A stretch of DNA of 48,191 bases, taken from assembly GCF_000090795.2 (NCBI RefSeq), contig NW_003546291.1:114626-162816 (forward strand), given 5' to 3'. Numbering within the stretch: the stretch's first letter is position 1; every line of letters starts with the position of its first letter. The DNA is from Amphimedon queenslandica. Its lineage: Eukaryota > Porifera > Demospongiae > Haplosclerida > Niphatidae. Positions 35,501-45,990 of this stretch are shown here, piece after piece. A program made the position numbers and the translations under genes. The notes under the pieces are model-generated. The model saw only the letters and a list, made by a program, of their open reading frames with translations, did not search any database and was not told the DNA's origin.

Positions 35501-36355
35501 ATTTTTAAAAATTTAGAATAATATTTTTGTATTTACTTCTTCCAGTAGATCGTTGAATGTTACAACTGCTACCAGTACTAGGATCTGAATGAGGACCATG
35601 TTGGGGTCTTTTGCTGGAACCACTTATACTTGATGATGGTGGCTGATATATGGTAGTCGGCAGGGCTGTCTGGTCCCAGTGGTGGCGGTTCTTGGGCTGG
35701 TTTTCTGTGTAGTAGTGAGGGCTATTCCCTTGCCACTATCACTTATTACCTGCCTGACAGCATCATTGCCCGTGTTTCTTAGGCTGTTGGCAGATTTTTC
35801 AGAATATATATACAATATAATATTTGATAATAATGTAAAATTATTACTTCAAGTCAATTATACCATTTCTCTCCTTGCTATGCTTTCTAGGTGTGCTTGT
35901 AGGTTAACTCTCTCACCTTTGCTAATTTTAATGTTTTTATAATGCGTTTTGCTAGTGATTTAGCCATGATAAGAACAGTGCCAGTGCGGGAGCCATTTTG
36001 TTATTTTCAAATTTCATTCAATCTGGCCGCCATATTGTGCCCAGGGCACCTCCTTTTATACTGTGATCGTCGGAAGCGATTTCATGACGTTGCGTGAATG
36101 GTTTTATAGTGCACCTTCTTGTTTAAGCAACTTGTTTACTCTATTAGAACTCCTGCTGCTTATCTCCAGATTAACGAGCTCGTAATTGTGTATGATTTCT
36201 GCATGGAGAAACATAGTCAATAGAAAGAGTGAGAGAGCGCTCTAGGGATATAAAATGGCTGGCTTACCGTCTGGGGACTTAACACTTCTAAAGGGAGTGC
36301 TCCTAGAGCTGCTGTAAGCCATAAAAAGAAGAAAAAGAAATAAGACTCGATCCAT
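27066..36355 (-). CDS. ADAM-type metalloprotease (reprolysin, M12B), 25 exons
   Basis: Exon 1 (36355-36268) is a signal peptide. Exons 2-8 (36198-36140, 34607-34522, 34445-34382, 34292-34210, 32358-32268, 32181-32112, 31906-31836) form the propeptide with THPNCFYQGKVNGHPKW and a cysteine-switch-like FVCGT. Exons 9-15 (31581-31516, 31212-31141, 31030-30858, 30807-30723, 30543-30456, 30201-30150, 30104-29993) are the protease with zinc motif HEMGHTFGMNH (about 351-361) and Met-turn CIMNA. Exons 16-19 (29943-29872, 29807-29718, 29663-29583, 29475-29425) are a disintegrin domain (CGNGIREPGETCDCG, EYCTG). Exons 20-22 (29371-29308, 29252-29148, 29028-28836) are Cys-rich. Exons 23-24 (28354-28259, 27392-27297) are EGF-like, and exon 25 (27139-27066) is a Ser-rich tail with TGA. 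About 727 residues if two single-base breaks (about 29220; exon 23/24 phase) are assembly errors; otherwise truncated. No transmembrane helix, so secretion is likely. Confidence 0.85.
27600..27895. repeat. Tandem repeat, inverted relative to 1.7 kb and 21 kb copies
   Basis: Two units with ATTTTCTGATRCACATACAT and CTTTGAGCTGATTTTGATCA, the reverse complements of the CATCAGAAAAT and AATCAGCTCAAA blocks of the other loci. Lies in the intron between ADAM exons 23 and 24. Confidence 0.75.
27901..28145. mobile_element. TA-inserting MITE, about 245 bp
   Basis: Left end CCGTATTTCCTTAAATAAAA and right end TTTTATTTCAGGATATACAG are imperfect TIRs of about 25 bp, flanked by TA at 27899-27900 and 28146-28147. 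In the ADAM intron between exons 23 and 24. Ends of this type are seen in mariner-derived MITEs, from memory. Confidence 0.8.
29512..29572. repeat. (TTA)n microsatellite
   Basis: About 18 uninterrupted TTA units in the intron between ADAM exons 18 and 19. Confidence 0.95.
30231..30438. mobile_element. MITE-like TIR element in an ADAM intron
   Basis: Ends ATTACTGTAAACC and GTTTTACAGTAAT are inverted. The interior is very AT-rich with TTAGCA/TAGC motifs near both ends. Lies between ADAM exons 13 and 14. Confidence 0.65.
31618..31805. mobile_element. MITE, about 188 bp, in an ADAM intron
   Basis: Left TATAAGGCATAATGTTCA and right CGAACATTATGCCCTATA are inverted, and the match continues through GGGATGCAAATTT/AAATTTGCATCCC. 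Inner ATTTGCAGATTTTA segments repeat directly. Sits between ADAM exons 8 and 9 with TA-like flanks. Confidence 0.8.
32359..33504. other. Large ADAM intron (exons 5-6), left part
   Basis: Part of the 1851-bp intron. Contains the dispersed repeat at 32815-33005 and, around 33105-33180, three imperfect units of TTGTGGGTGGSTTA spaced about 25-30 bp. No exon of the host gene is missing here, because exons 5 and 6 join in phase. Confidence 0.55.
32815..33005. repeat. Dispersed repeat (copy 2)
   Basis: Second copy of the repeat at 9405-9605. It shares GTGGTTTTATGTATATG and the T-rich right end. Same orientation. Confidence 0.6.
33505..34000 (+). pseudogene. Crypton-type tyrosine recombinase fragment (C-terminal)
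   Basis: Plus-strand frame inside an ADAM intron, antisense to the host. RCYVRLHKLYISKLSP is followed by FYFEPL and then NYSLRATAASRLCHNGINEQ, LIMESTGHKS and VWLYKRTS. This is the catalytic half of the tyrosine recombinases of Crypton elements and their domesticated relatives (ZMYM/QRICH1-type DUF3504): the Arg of SLRATA, the His of TGH and the Tyr of LYKRT are the expected active-site residues. From 33536 it is open for 154 codons. The N-terminal half and element ends are not seen, so it is a truncated insertion, or less likely a captured small gene. Family assignment is from remembered motifs. Confidence 0.75.
34641..36121. mobile_element. TIR element, about 1.48 kb, in the ADAM intron between exons 2 and 3
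   Basis: Left ACGAGAAGGTGCGGTATAAA and right TTTATAGTGCACCTTCTTG are inverted. A second inner inverted pair occurs (GCCCTGGGCATGGTGGC against GTGCCCAGGGC). TTTAA lies at both borders and may be the target duplication. Inside, an exon-like piece (35203-35295) encodes RHVICAEFRFNPSCESCNRN with CxxC and has AG and GTAAGT borders; a minus-strand frame of 63 codons (35815-35624) is Ser/Thr-rich. No known transposase motif recognised, so it may be a non-autonomous element or one with an unfamiliar protein. Confidence 0.7.
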
Positions 36356-36555
36356 GTCTGTTGTCACTTGTCACTAGTTGATAGCCAATAATTGACCACA
36401 ACTCACAAGCAGCGATTAATTAGCGAAGAGGTACGCCCACACACTGTGATTGCTTGCTAACCCTCACGTGAAGTGAAGAAAATTAGCAGCTAAAATGAAC
36501 TGTTTTGATATAATAAAGAAAATAATAAACATTATATATATGTGTGTGTGTATTA

Positions 36556-36725
36556 TATATCATACTAAACAGGTCTATATGCAAAAATATAGACCTGAGG
36601 TGGGTGTCCAAGGATGTGATATATCCCAAGGGCCGCAGGCCCGAGGGCTATATCACATCCAAGGACACCCACCAAAGGTAAGGTCTATATCTTTTGTATA
36701 TAGACTGGTTTTAGTATGTTGTATA
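36556..36725. mobile_element. Highly structured MITE with GC-rich hairpin core
   Basis: Outer ends ATCATACTAAACAGGTCTAT and ATATAGACTGGTTTTAGTAT are inverted. The core, GGTGGGTGTCCAAGGATGTG onward, folds on GGACACCCACC with centre GGGCCGCAGGCCC, giving a stem of about 40 bp. Lies just upstream of the ADAM start, within 220 bp of its ATG. Confidence 0.8.
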
Positions 36726-37559
36726 AGATATATTTTATAATGATGACAACATTTCTGAATCGCAGGTATATATACAAAAATATAAACCCGACCACATCAA
36801 AGGATGATGTCATAATTATGATATATCAATTAGAGGCCCTTCCAAATTTCTACTACAGTACATCCCACTCTCTCTTATGTAGTGACTTATTACAAACATC
36901 TCTACACTATAGAGTACATGCACCAATTGTGAGACACTTAAGATATTTTAATTTTCAAATTTTATAAATGAAATTACAGGCAGTGTCCCATAATACATAC
37001 CGTCTCATAATACCAGAATTTACTTTATATAACATGTGAAGTAGCGATGTCCATGGTGACACAAAAACATAAAATTTAATTATATACCCTATTGAACACA
37101 TGAAAAATGATTTTTGAATAGTCAATGAAGAGGAGATAGAAGTCTCACATTCTTCAGTTTTGCTTTGTTATGTTTTTACTATAACTGGCACCTGGGCCTG
37201 TTTGTCTGCCAAAAATTATAGTAACACCTGCAGACCTGCCAGTAGTAAGTATAATATTAATAATATCTGAAATAAAGCTGCAGCACGTTTTAAAAGTAGT
37301 AGTTGTACACAAACACTCATCACGGGTAACCTACAGTAAAAGGATTGTTCAGTATTAGTTCTATACAGTAAGTCAAGAAAAGATCGATTCCTGTTCTTAT
37401 TTTAAGCTGATAGGATGCTTCATTCTTACTAGCATTGCTACTGCACAAGAAACACAATGTATGTCATAAAATAACAATAATAATAATGTTTCTTATCCTG
37501 TTTCATGTAGTATATTTATGAATAAAGCAACAAGCACAAAACCACAAAAATTTCTACAC
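36726..37559. other. Spacer, nothing recognised
   Basis: AT-rich sequence between the ADAM promoter side and the next duplicated VWA flank. Short open frames show no domain signature. Confidence 0.4.
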
Positions 37560-38514
37560 TTAGGTAGTTAGTACATTTGGGTTTTGTACACAACGACCCA
37601 CAAACTCACATGCAGGAGTTTATGTAGGATACACTCTCCTCCACATTATGGACTACAAGTAGCCTTCAAAGGTAAATGCAAGATAGACAACATTTGTGGT
37701 TAGTTTGATCTTGTAAGCATCATGTTGCCAGAAATAGAAGGATGTTCTATTTCTGGCAACATGATGCTTACAAGATCAAAGTAAAGAGCAGCATGTAACC
37801 TAGCTGCATGCATGCCAATATGCACTGGTTAACATCATCAGCCTTAGTGGCACCAAGAGTACATATTTGCTTTATGCATAAATGTAAATGCATTAAAACT
37901 TAACATTAGATTTGACTCTAATTCACTAACATACACAAGAGCAGTAGCTGCATACCAAGCACCTCCACCGCTTGGTTCCAAAGCCTAGTTAATTAAGGCT
38001 GATTCACACTTGCAACTTAACTTAAGGTAAGGCCTTAAGTTAAGACAGGAATTAGACTTGTGGGGCTAGACATAAGTTTTAGAATAGATTCTCTTGATAT
38101 CAACTTGCAATGTTTTGATTTGCATGGGCAAAGAATTGTATCAAATTCACACACACGAGTCTAGGAAATAATTGGACTCATTCTCTTCCACATTATGGAC
38201 TACAATAAAAGTAAATGAAGTAATCAATGATCTTTGACAATAATTCAAAGAAAATTAATTAGCTGCATGCCAATATGTGCTGATTGACATCATCAGCCTT
38301 AGTGGCACCAAAAGTACATGTTTACTTTATACACAAATGTACATCCACTACAGATTAATTAAATAACATTGTCTTATGGTAATAAACAATTCTTTTTCTC
38401 CTCATTTTCTCTACAATAAAACTCTAAGACAAAATTTTACCTGACTACTTGACAAAAATTAACTACTTAAATATTTCACTACCATGATAAAAAAGACCAA
38501 AAAATAAAAATAAA
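37560..38514. other. Duplicated 3' flank of VWA copy D
   Basis: Closely matches 46610-47575 and 10480-11480, including the ACTTGCAACTTAACTTAAGG block near 38008 and CATCATCAGCCTTAGTGGCA. Non-coding. Confidence 0.65.
37693..37780. mobile_element. Palindromic MITE, copy 3 of 4 (perfect 36-bp stem)
   Basis: The arm TTTGATCTTGTAAGCATCAT...AGAAATAGAA is exactly complementary to the right arm, with loop GGATG. See copy 1 at 10642. Confidence 0.88.
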
Positions 38515-39048
38515 TCAGTCATGGCATGGAGCTGGTACATGTTCACCATTCATCCTTAGAACTTCACATGACATTTTAAGAAGTTTGAGTTTAAATATGC
38601 CAGAGCAATCTATAAAAGATACACAAGTTATAGAAAACAGATCATTCAACATAGCAGCACATATGCATGGTACATTACATTATTGTCCATTCTCAAACAC
38701 CTGGTATAAATTATTAACAGGCTGCAGTTTAAAAAATTTTAAAAGCATGGGAGTTGTGGTAACAATTAATAATAACAGCTTAAAAACTGCAGCTAGTTGT
38801 GGGAAGCAAAAAACAATAATGATACTAAGCAGTAGAACTGCCTATAAAAATACCTAAAGTCATCACAATACAGGTTATCAAACAGAGCAAAGCAATCATT
38901 TTTCCTAAATTTGATATCAGTTACTCTTACCAGGTCTTGGTGAAGTAGTATCACCAAAAGTAGTATTTAATGCAAATGAATTGATATCATTCAATCCAAC
39001 AACAGACAAGTACACATTAGGCAATGATGTCTGCCACTTTCTACGACT

Positions 39049-39079
<31 letters not shown>

Positions 39080-39440
39080 GTAGTAGTTGACTGTATATGT
39101 AATTGTGGACTAATGAAATAATCAATGTCATTTGCTCATGACAGAGAAATCTGGTAGCACATCTGGGTTTTGTACAGTAAACGATCCACAATCCACCAAA
39201 TTTCCCTATGTAACGTTTACTTTTAGTGTCATTCCCATTGATGGAAACTCATACTGTAACAAACAAGATGACCCTTTTGAAGAGTAGTGGCAATCTCTTT
39301 TCCAGCCTCTGATTATTTCTATTATTATTGATACTGTTGAAGCTATAATAACATTAATTTAGTATAAATTTACATTATTAAAAATCAATGACTTACATGC
39401 ACATGTTGATAAACATAATTGTATCAAAGAAAGTATTCAT
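38515..39440 (-). pseudogene. VWA gene family, copy D (degenerate 3' part)
   Basis: Exon 6 (38609-38515) is intact (KLKLL.MSCEVLRMNGEHVP). Exon 5 (about 39350-38932) has small deletions near 39130 and 39150, a 1-bp loss near 39280 and an insertion of about 25 bp (TATTATTATTG) near 39320, and its cleavage site reads RRKWQ. Only the last 40 bases of the VWA exon follow (near 39395-39435) before homology ends. Clearly dead. Confidence 0.8.
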
Positions 39441-40022
39441 AGATCACTGTTAGTCCCTGGATACTTCTCATGTGACATTGATAATGTAATTCAATTGCAG
39501 TTACACATACACCCACTTTTCTTGGGCTCTGGATGTACACCCATTTTTCATATGGGTACATTAAGTTAATCTGACCTGCTATTGAAAAACTTGTTTGTTT
39601 TTAAATTTGTGAAAGTTATTAACTACTGTACTTTGCAACACCCTTTCCGACTCTATGTTGGTGAACATTATTATTAAGGGCATTAGCTTCAACCTATAAA
39701 ATAGACAGCTATTAGTAGTATCAAGATGACTTAAAACTACATATTTAGCAGCTCTATATATAGTGTGTGCAACAAAAGAGCCTCATCATTCATAAAATAA
39801 TACTATTGTTATTAGCATTAGGTTACACATATTGTGTGTCATATCCATCACATGAATGTTATTATAACACTCTCTGTAGATTAGGCTTAGCCATTCAAGT
39901 GACCTTTGTGCTTTTACAAAAATCTCTTCATAAGATTATTGTAGTGTAAGTGATCACTGAAATAGTAGGCTACACCTTAAGTTATCTAATTTTTTATTGT
40001 CCTTCATACTATATAGTACAAG
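39441..40022. other. Upstream region of the NLR gene
   Basis: No gene recognised. It probably contains the NLR promoter and 5' UTR. The sequence before the start codon is ACAAG-ATG-A. A TATATATAG at about 39753 is a possible TATA-like element but is 260 bp from the ATG, so weak. Confidence 0.4.
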
Positions 40023-43000
40023 ATGATTGATATCTCTCAATGGAGAGCAAGTATTGGACTGTGGAACTACTGTCAAGCTACCTCCAGTAGACAAGCTAAT
40101 GGCCGCCCCTCTAAAGTAGACAGCAAGTCAGGCAGTATTACATCAGAAGAGAAGGCATCTAAACTGTCAGCAGCTAGTTCCCTTATTGTTTCCTTTCTTG
40201 TATCTTTATTAAAATATGTGAAACTCCATTTTATTCCTCCAACTGGTAAGCAAACTAACTGTATATAATATAATATTATACAGTGTATTTACAATAGGTA
40301 TAATTAGATCTACCGTTACTGTTACAATCCACTGGCTCCAGTCATTAGTCTTGTTTATAGCTACTATTGGCAGTAGCTCTGACATGAGCTACTATTTGGT
40401 TTTACTTCTTCTCCTTCTCTTATCAGGAGATGTTGAACTCAATCCTGGTCCTATGATTGATGATCAACCTGATATTTTCCTATTACTTCAATGGCTTGAA
40501 CCACTTGTTGACTGGCAAACATTTGGTCTTCTCTTACCTGGAATAACACAACAAGATATTACAACAATTGAAGACTTTGAAATTGATAAAGAGCAAAGCA
40601 AAAAAGGCCTATTTTCTAAATGGCTTAAAAAGAATCCTACAGCAACATGGAGAGATGTACTCAATGCATTGACTGAAAGAGAAGAAATCAATTTATTACA
40701 AACTATTAATGATCAGTTACAAGTACATCAATGTACAGGAGGTATGATCATGTATTTTTATATTGATAATTACCGGTATATTAAATGCATAATAGGTGAT
40801 AATGATGCTCCTACTAGTATTAGTACTCTACCAGTTGTATCTAATGTCTCATCACCAGTTTCTATAACTAATAAACCTGTTACTAGTACTACATCAGGTA
40901 TAAACATACACTTAACACAACACTCATTGACCGATGCACTACTGCAGGTAATCCAAAGGATATATTACAGAGTCATTCATATAAATTAGTTCATGCTATT
41001 AGTGTGAATCTATACAATGTAACTAATGCACTGTATGCTAAAGATCTGATACCACAACAAACTAAAGAAGAGGTGCTTGTATCAGGAGTAACTAATAATG
41101 AGAAATCTAGTAAACTTATGAATGTCATTGAGAAACAGTTGGAATCCTCTATTAATCCAGAGCAGTATCTCATTGATATATGTCATGTATTTATAAACCA
41201 AAAAAATCATACAATAAGAGATATTGCTACCTCTGTATTACACCAGTTAGGTGAGTGTGTGTGTATACATTATCAGTGATCAATAAAGTCATTATATCTC
41301 AATTAGGTCAGTCTATACCTGATAAAGTCGTATCCATCAGTTCAATACCTGATGATGTTCAAGGATATGCTGACAATATGAGACAACACTACAAACACCA
41401 ACCTATTGTTGCTACAGACTGGCCACCAAGAATTGGAAAAGATTATTTTGGAAGATTAGCACTAGTAGAAAAACAAGACTCCAGCACACAAGCAGAATCA
41501 GCTTGGCACATGCTAAGAGGGCAGGTTGATAAAACTGTTAAACTAACTGAAAACAGAGAAATAAGTGTTGAAGATGTCCTCCAACCCACAGATAGTTCTC
41601 TGTCTCTTAAAGTGGTAATAGATGGTCCTCCTGGTATTGGAAAAACCACACTCTGTCGTAAACTGTTAAATATGTGGTCTAATGGACCGCTTTTACACCA
41701 ACAGTATGACTTGGTGCTTTACTGTCCTTTAAGAGATAGAAAGATAGCTACTGCTACTATACTGGCTGACCTGTTTGTGTATAGACGTTATGAAGTTCCC
41801 ATGGTAGCTGAATGGTTTGAGAAGAGGAATGGAGAAGGGTTATTAATAATCTTTGATGGTTGGGATGAGCTAACTGAACAACTCAGACAGACTTCATTAG
41901 CTGCTAGTATCATTCACAGAAAGCAGTTAGACCAATGTTCAGTAATTGTTACCTCTCGTAGCTATGCCTCCTCTTCACTTTTGAAAATGGATACTCTCAG
42001 TAGACATGTTCAGATCATTGGATTTTCTAAAGAAGAAATATCAACAGTAATTATACAAACACTTCAGAAAGATACAAAACTAGCACAAGAACTTATTGAT
42101 GAAAATACAGCATATAAGCATTACAAATCACATTTCACAACTAATCAAAGCAGCAAAGACTCACAACTAGCAGTGAAACTCATTAATGATCTTGAAATAA
42201 GAAGTGATGTCCAATCATTGTGCTATATACCACTAGTGTGTTCCATGGTCATCTTAGTTTATTGTAAGGAAAAAGGACACTTACCAACAACACTCACTCA
42301 ACTGTATGAGAACTTTATCTTACAAGCTATCAGAAGATATCTGGAAATAAAACCAAAACATGACATTGACCAATATACTTTAGATAGTCTTTCTTCATTA
42401 CCATTACAATTAGATAAGCCTTTACAAGAGATGTGTCAATTAGCTTATACTAACCTGGCTAATACAAGAATGGCATTCTCTGCACATCAACTACAGTCAC
42501 TGAGTGAGGCATTTAAGGAAGACTATCTTGGATTGATGACAACATTCACAGAATATGATGAAAAGAAGTATCAGTTCCTTCACTTGAGTATACAGGAATT
42601 TCTAGCTGCATGGTGGATAGCTAAGCATGAGAAGAAGACAGAGGAAGTGTTTAAGTATCACTTTGATGATGATCACTTTCGAATGTGTCTGAGGTTTGTG
42701 GCAGGTCTAACTCACCTTAAGCATGAGAGCTATCAACAGTATTTCAATAAACACCAACTTGACTTACAGTGTAAGAGGAAACCATTGTTTGGATTCAAAT
42801 TTTGTCAACTCTCCTGCTTTTATCAGAATCCTGACATTATTCAACCTCATCTTGCAACCATTACTTTTAATAGAATATCTCATGATTTTGACAAGATTCC
42901 TATTCTTCTTCTTCAACTCATGTATGAATCACAGAACACAAAATTATGTCAAGTATTTGCACAATCCATCAACAACTGCTCACTGTGCTTGCAAATGGTA

Positions 43001-44515
43001 TCATTATCATTGTTTGACTGGTTGTGTCTCAGTTATTGTGTAAACAATTCTAACATGACATGGAATCACTTGGACCTGTGCTTTGTATCTCAAACATTCA
43101 CTGTTGGACTAACCAACAACTCACTACTACATACCCAGTGTCACAGACTGGAAGTATTGCAAAACCTCAATCGACCTAATTATAAATCAATACACAGAAT
43201 ATTCCAATCATCACTTCTGTACAATATTCAGGAATGCTACTATGTGCTACATTTAGGTTGTTACGTTCCCTGTCTTGTATTGTTACAGTTCTTGAATCTT
43301 CCTCAACTGAAGATACTGCACCTAAAAATGAGTACCCTTACTATACAATTAATTGACAATACATACTATGCAGACAAGTGCACTGAACTTGAGAAATGTA
43401 TAGAAACGAACTTAACACTGCAAGAATTGAAGATTGAGTATACAGCAAGAATTAAAATAAAAAGTACCATTAGCAGTGTTATTAGGGGAGTAACAAGAAA
43501 TAAAACAATAACATCATTTTCACTAGATGTACCTCTACCTGATGGAGTAATAGAGCAGTTACTAAAGGAAAACAACTTAATACAAGCACTTTCACTGGTC
43601 ACATCACCAAATTCATTAAATATAGTAGAGGTGAACACACCACTGACTGCTCTAGAGATAGGAGGATGGAGTACTAGTAAGCTAATGACATCATCACTCC
43701 TACAACACATCAAAGGATTACACTGTCTGATACTACATGAACCATACCTACCACATCTTCTATTTTTCCCTCATCCCAGTCTACATACACTTACTTTACC
43801 ACTAGACACAGCTGAGAGTGCTATTGAACTATTTACTATTCTACAAACCAATACTACACTTAATGCTCTGAGTGTTGAGATAAAGGAGGAGAAAGTATAT
43901 ACTAGCAGTATGGGTATTAGTCTACAAGACATGCTAACGCAAAACCAAACATTGAAATACTTTAAAATTAATGACAAAATTCCCAGTTCATTCCTGTCCT
44001 TCCTAATAACTGGTCTCAGACACAACACCAGTCTACAGCAGTTGAGTATATCATCCATTCCACTGAATGAAGAGATCATAAAGACAAAAACTTTTATTAA
44101 TGTCATCTCTCAAAAGAACAATCTCACAGAACTTAGTGTATACTTCAGATTACATGCAGATCAGTCATATAATAACCATAGTTGGGAGGAGAATGCACAA
44201 ATAATGACACCATTGTTTTATGAGCAGGTGCTACCTGCTGTTACTAGCATGTTACAGTCACATACAACCATCAGACTACTGAAAATAGAGTGTACATATA
44301 TTGATTATAAGTCATATCAACCTAACTGGAAGGAACTAGTACAAAATTTATACGACACTATATTCATTCATCCATCACTTGAATATATTGGAGTGTGTGC
44401 TGGACATGCTCCTCATCTCCTGGTCAATACTCTTAAAGATAAAAAGAAGACATTGATTGACAGACACAGAAAAGAAAAACCACACAAACCACTACCAATA
44501 GTGGAGATTATCTAA
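40023..44515 (+). CDS. NLR receptor: 2A leader, Death domain, Death-fold, NACHT, LRR
   Basis: Five exons: 40023-40245, 40361-40741, 40796-40897, 40948-41250 and 41307-44515, all GT-AG with phase 1, giving 1405 residues. Residues 1-82 form a leader (ISQWRASIGLWNYCQA) with a hydrophobic stretch near its end. Residues 83-105 are a Leu run and the 2A-like motif DVELNPGP. Residues 110-195 are a Death domain (WLEPLVDWQTFG, TATWRDVLNAL). Exon 3 is a Ser/Thr linker. Residues 240-336 look like a second, CARD-like Death fold (LYAKDLIPQQTKEEV). Then comes a NACHT ATPase with Walker A GPPGIGKTT (443-451), Walker B LLIIFDGWDE (about 514-523) and VTSRSY. About residues 990-1390 are irregular leucine-rich repeats (LPQLKILHLKMS). 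Cytosolic pattern recognition leading to Death-fold signalling is the known role of such proteins. Separation at the 2A site would leave a 1301-residue receptor. Confidence 0.93.
40429..40452 (+). other. 2A-like ribosome-skipping motif
   Basis: Codons GAT GTT GAA CTC AAT CCT GGT CCT encode DVELNPGP, an exact match to the D-V/I-E-x-N-P-G-P consensus. A Leu-rich stretch (YYLVLLLLLLLSG) lies directly upstream. In known 2A sequences the ribosome fails to join Gly and Pro, so this would release residues 1-104 and restart at Pro105. Activity here is inferred from the motif alone. Confidence 0.88.
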
Positions 44516-44783
44516 TGAGTACTGAATTTTAAATTATGTACATCAATTTGTTATCACATTAATTAGATAATGACTTTACCTGCATGCATGATGTGAATGA
44601 AACAATATAGCCATTCAAATGTACTGATTTTGTTAAACACTTAATAGTATGGCACGCATAGCATGATGGGGGCAATGATAATATTTTTAGTGTTGGTTTT
44701 GTATCTATCTGGCTGCATTCATTAGCCCTTGAATTGCAATCTGTACTATTACATATCTTTCCTGCTTAAAGGTTGATCTAACA

Positions 44784-45474
44784 TGCTGAGGGCGCGAAGC
44801 GCGCCGTGATTTTGGCCACACCCACTTTTACAGCGGTACGTATCTATGGTACTGTATCTATGGTAAAACAGCCTTTTCCTGCATTTTCGTCAATTACGGG
44901 TGGGGCCAAGATTATTTCAAGCATACTGCTATGTTACTGGTACTTCTGATCAGTGGCGGACCCCAATGACTGTAGGCTGGGGAATGGTCTGGCTAGCGAG
45001 ACTAGGCGGATCTGGGCCCGGGCCTAGACGGGCCATGGCCCGGGCATCAGAAGTCAGTAATGAGATTCATTAGATGCAATGTAAGCAATTCCCTGCCTCA
45101 AGTTTTGATAAAGCCAACCACAAGCCACACCAGAGTACCTACAAGTGCTTGAAGAGCATTCTGGCACTGCATAGATGAGGAAATTGTTGAAACCCATCAT
45201 AAAAATGGCCAAAAGATGCATAACCATAAAATAACTGGTTGAAAAGTGGACACACCCACTTCCTGGCCCTACCATTAACTTGCACCCAGATCCGCCACTG
45301 CTTCTGATTGCTCCTTAAAGCACTGGAAACTGCTGAAATCATGATCAGGGGGCTAGATAACTTTGTTAAGAGGCTTGGTAGTGATGCAAGAGTCCAGGAC
45401 TTCAGTAATTTTTTCTGAGCCCAGCCCTGAGGGGGGTGCTCAAGCCCCCTCAGCCCCCCCTAAATACGCCTCTG
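44784..45474. mobile_element. MITE, hAT-like ends (copy 2, interrupted by a second element)
   Basis: Same element as 1278-1608, with an intact right end AAATACGCCTCTG and a lost left end. It is split by the 350-bp insertion at 44951-45300. Confidence 0.82.
44951..45300. mobile_element. Nested hAT-like MITE, 350 bp, perfect 8-bp TSD
   Basis: Begins CAGTGGCGGACCC and ends GATCCGCCACTG. Flanked by CTTCTGAT on both sides (44943-44950 and 45301-45308). The uninterrupted copy at 1445 has a single CTTCTGAT. The interior is locally GC-rich (GGGCCCGGGCC) and contains a further GGCGGATCTGGG. Confidence 0.95.
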
Positions 45475-45990
45475 GGTACCTAATGAGAAATCTTGTGTTA
45501 GTGCACTTGCGTTTTGTACATAACGATCCACAAACTATACAATCCTGAGCTTTAATATTGTATCAAATTCACATGCAGAAGTCCATGAAGGATTTGATCA
45601 TTCTCCTCTACATATGAACTACCAGTAATCAATAATCCATATAAACATATTTCAATAAAAATTGTATGCAAGTGTAGCTCTTAGACAAATAAGCTACATG
45701 CAAATATGTGCTGATTGCCATCATCAGCCTTAGTGACACCAAGTGTGCACTATTTACTTTATACATAAATGTACATGCATTAGAGCCCTATTAATGACAT
45801 TGTTTATAATAAATATATAATTTTAATATGATAGATAAATAATTTTAAAAGCCAAAATAGCTGACAAAATAGCTACAGTACAAAAAAGAAAATAAAATGT
45901 TCATTTACTTATAAAAAAAAACAGCATAACCAATAAGAAAGGAGCCTATAAAATGCTGATACAAAATTGAATGTCAAGCTCCCATTTTTA

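Noticed and set aside
40429..40452. Possibility that the 2A motif marks an integrated virus
   Set aside because: No capsid, helicase or polymerase frame adjoins it; the motif is in frame with Death and NACHT domains across phase-compatible introns.
42723..43713. Other frames inside the NLR last exon
   Set aside because: Shadows of the 1086-codon NACHT/LRR frame in other frames or on the other strand.
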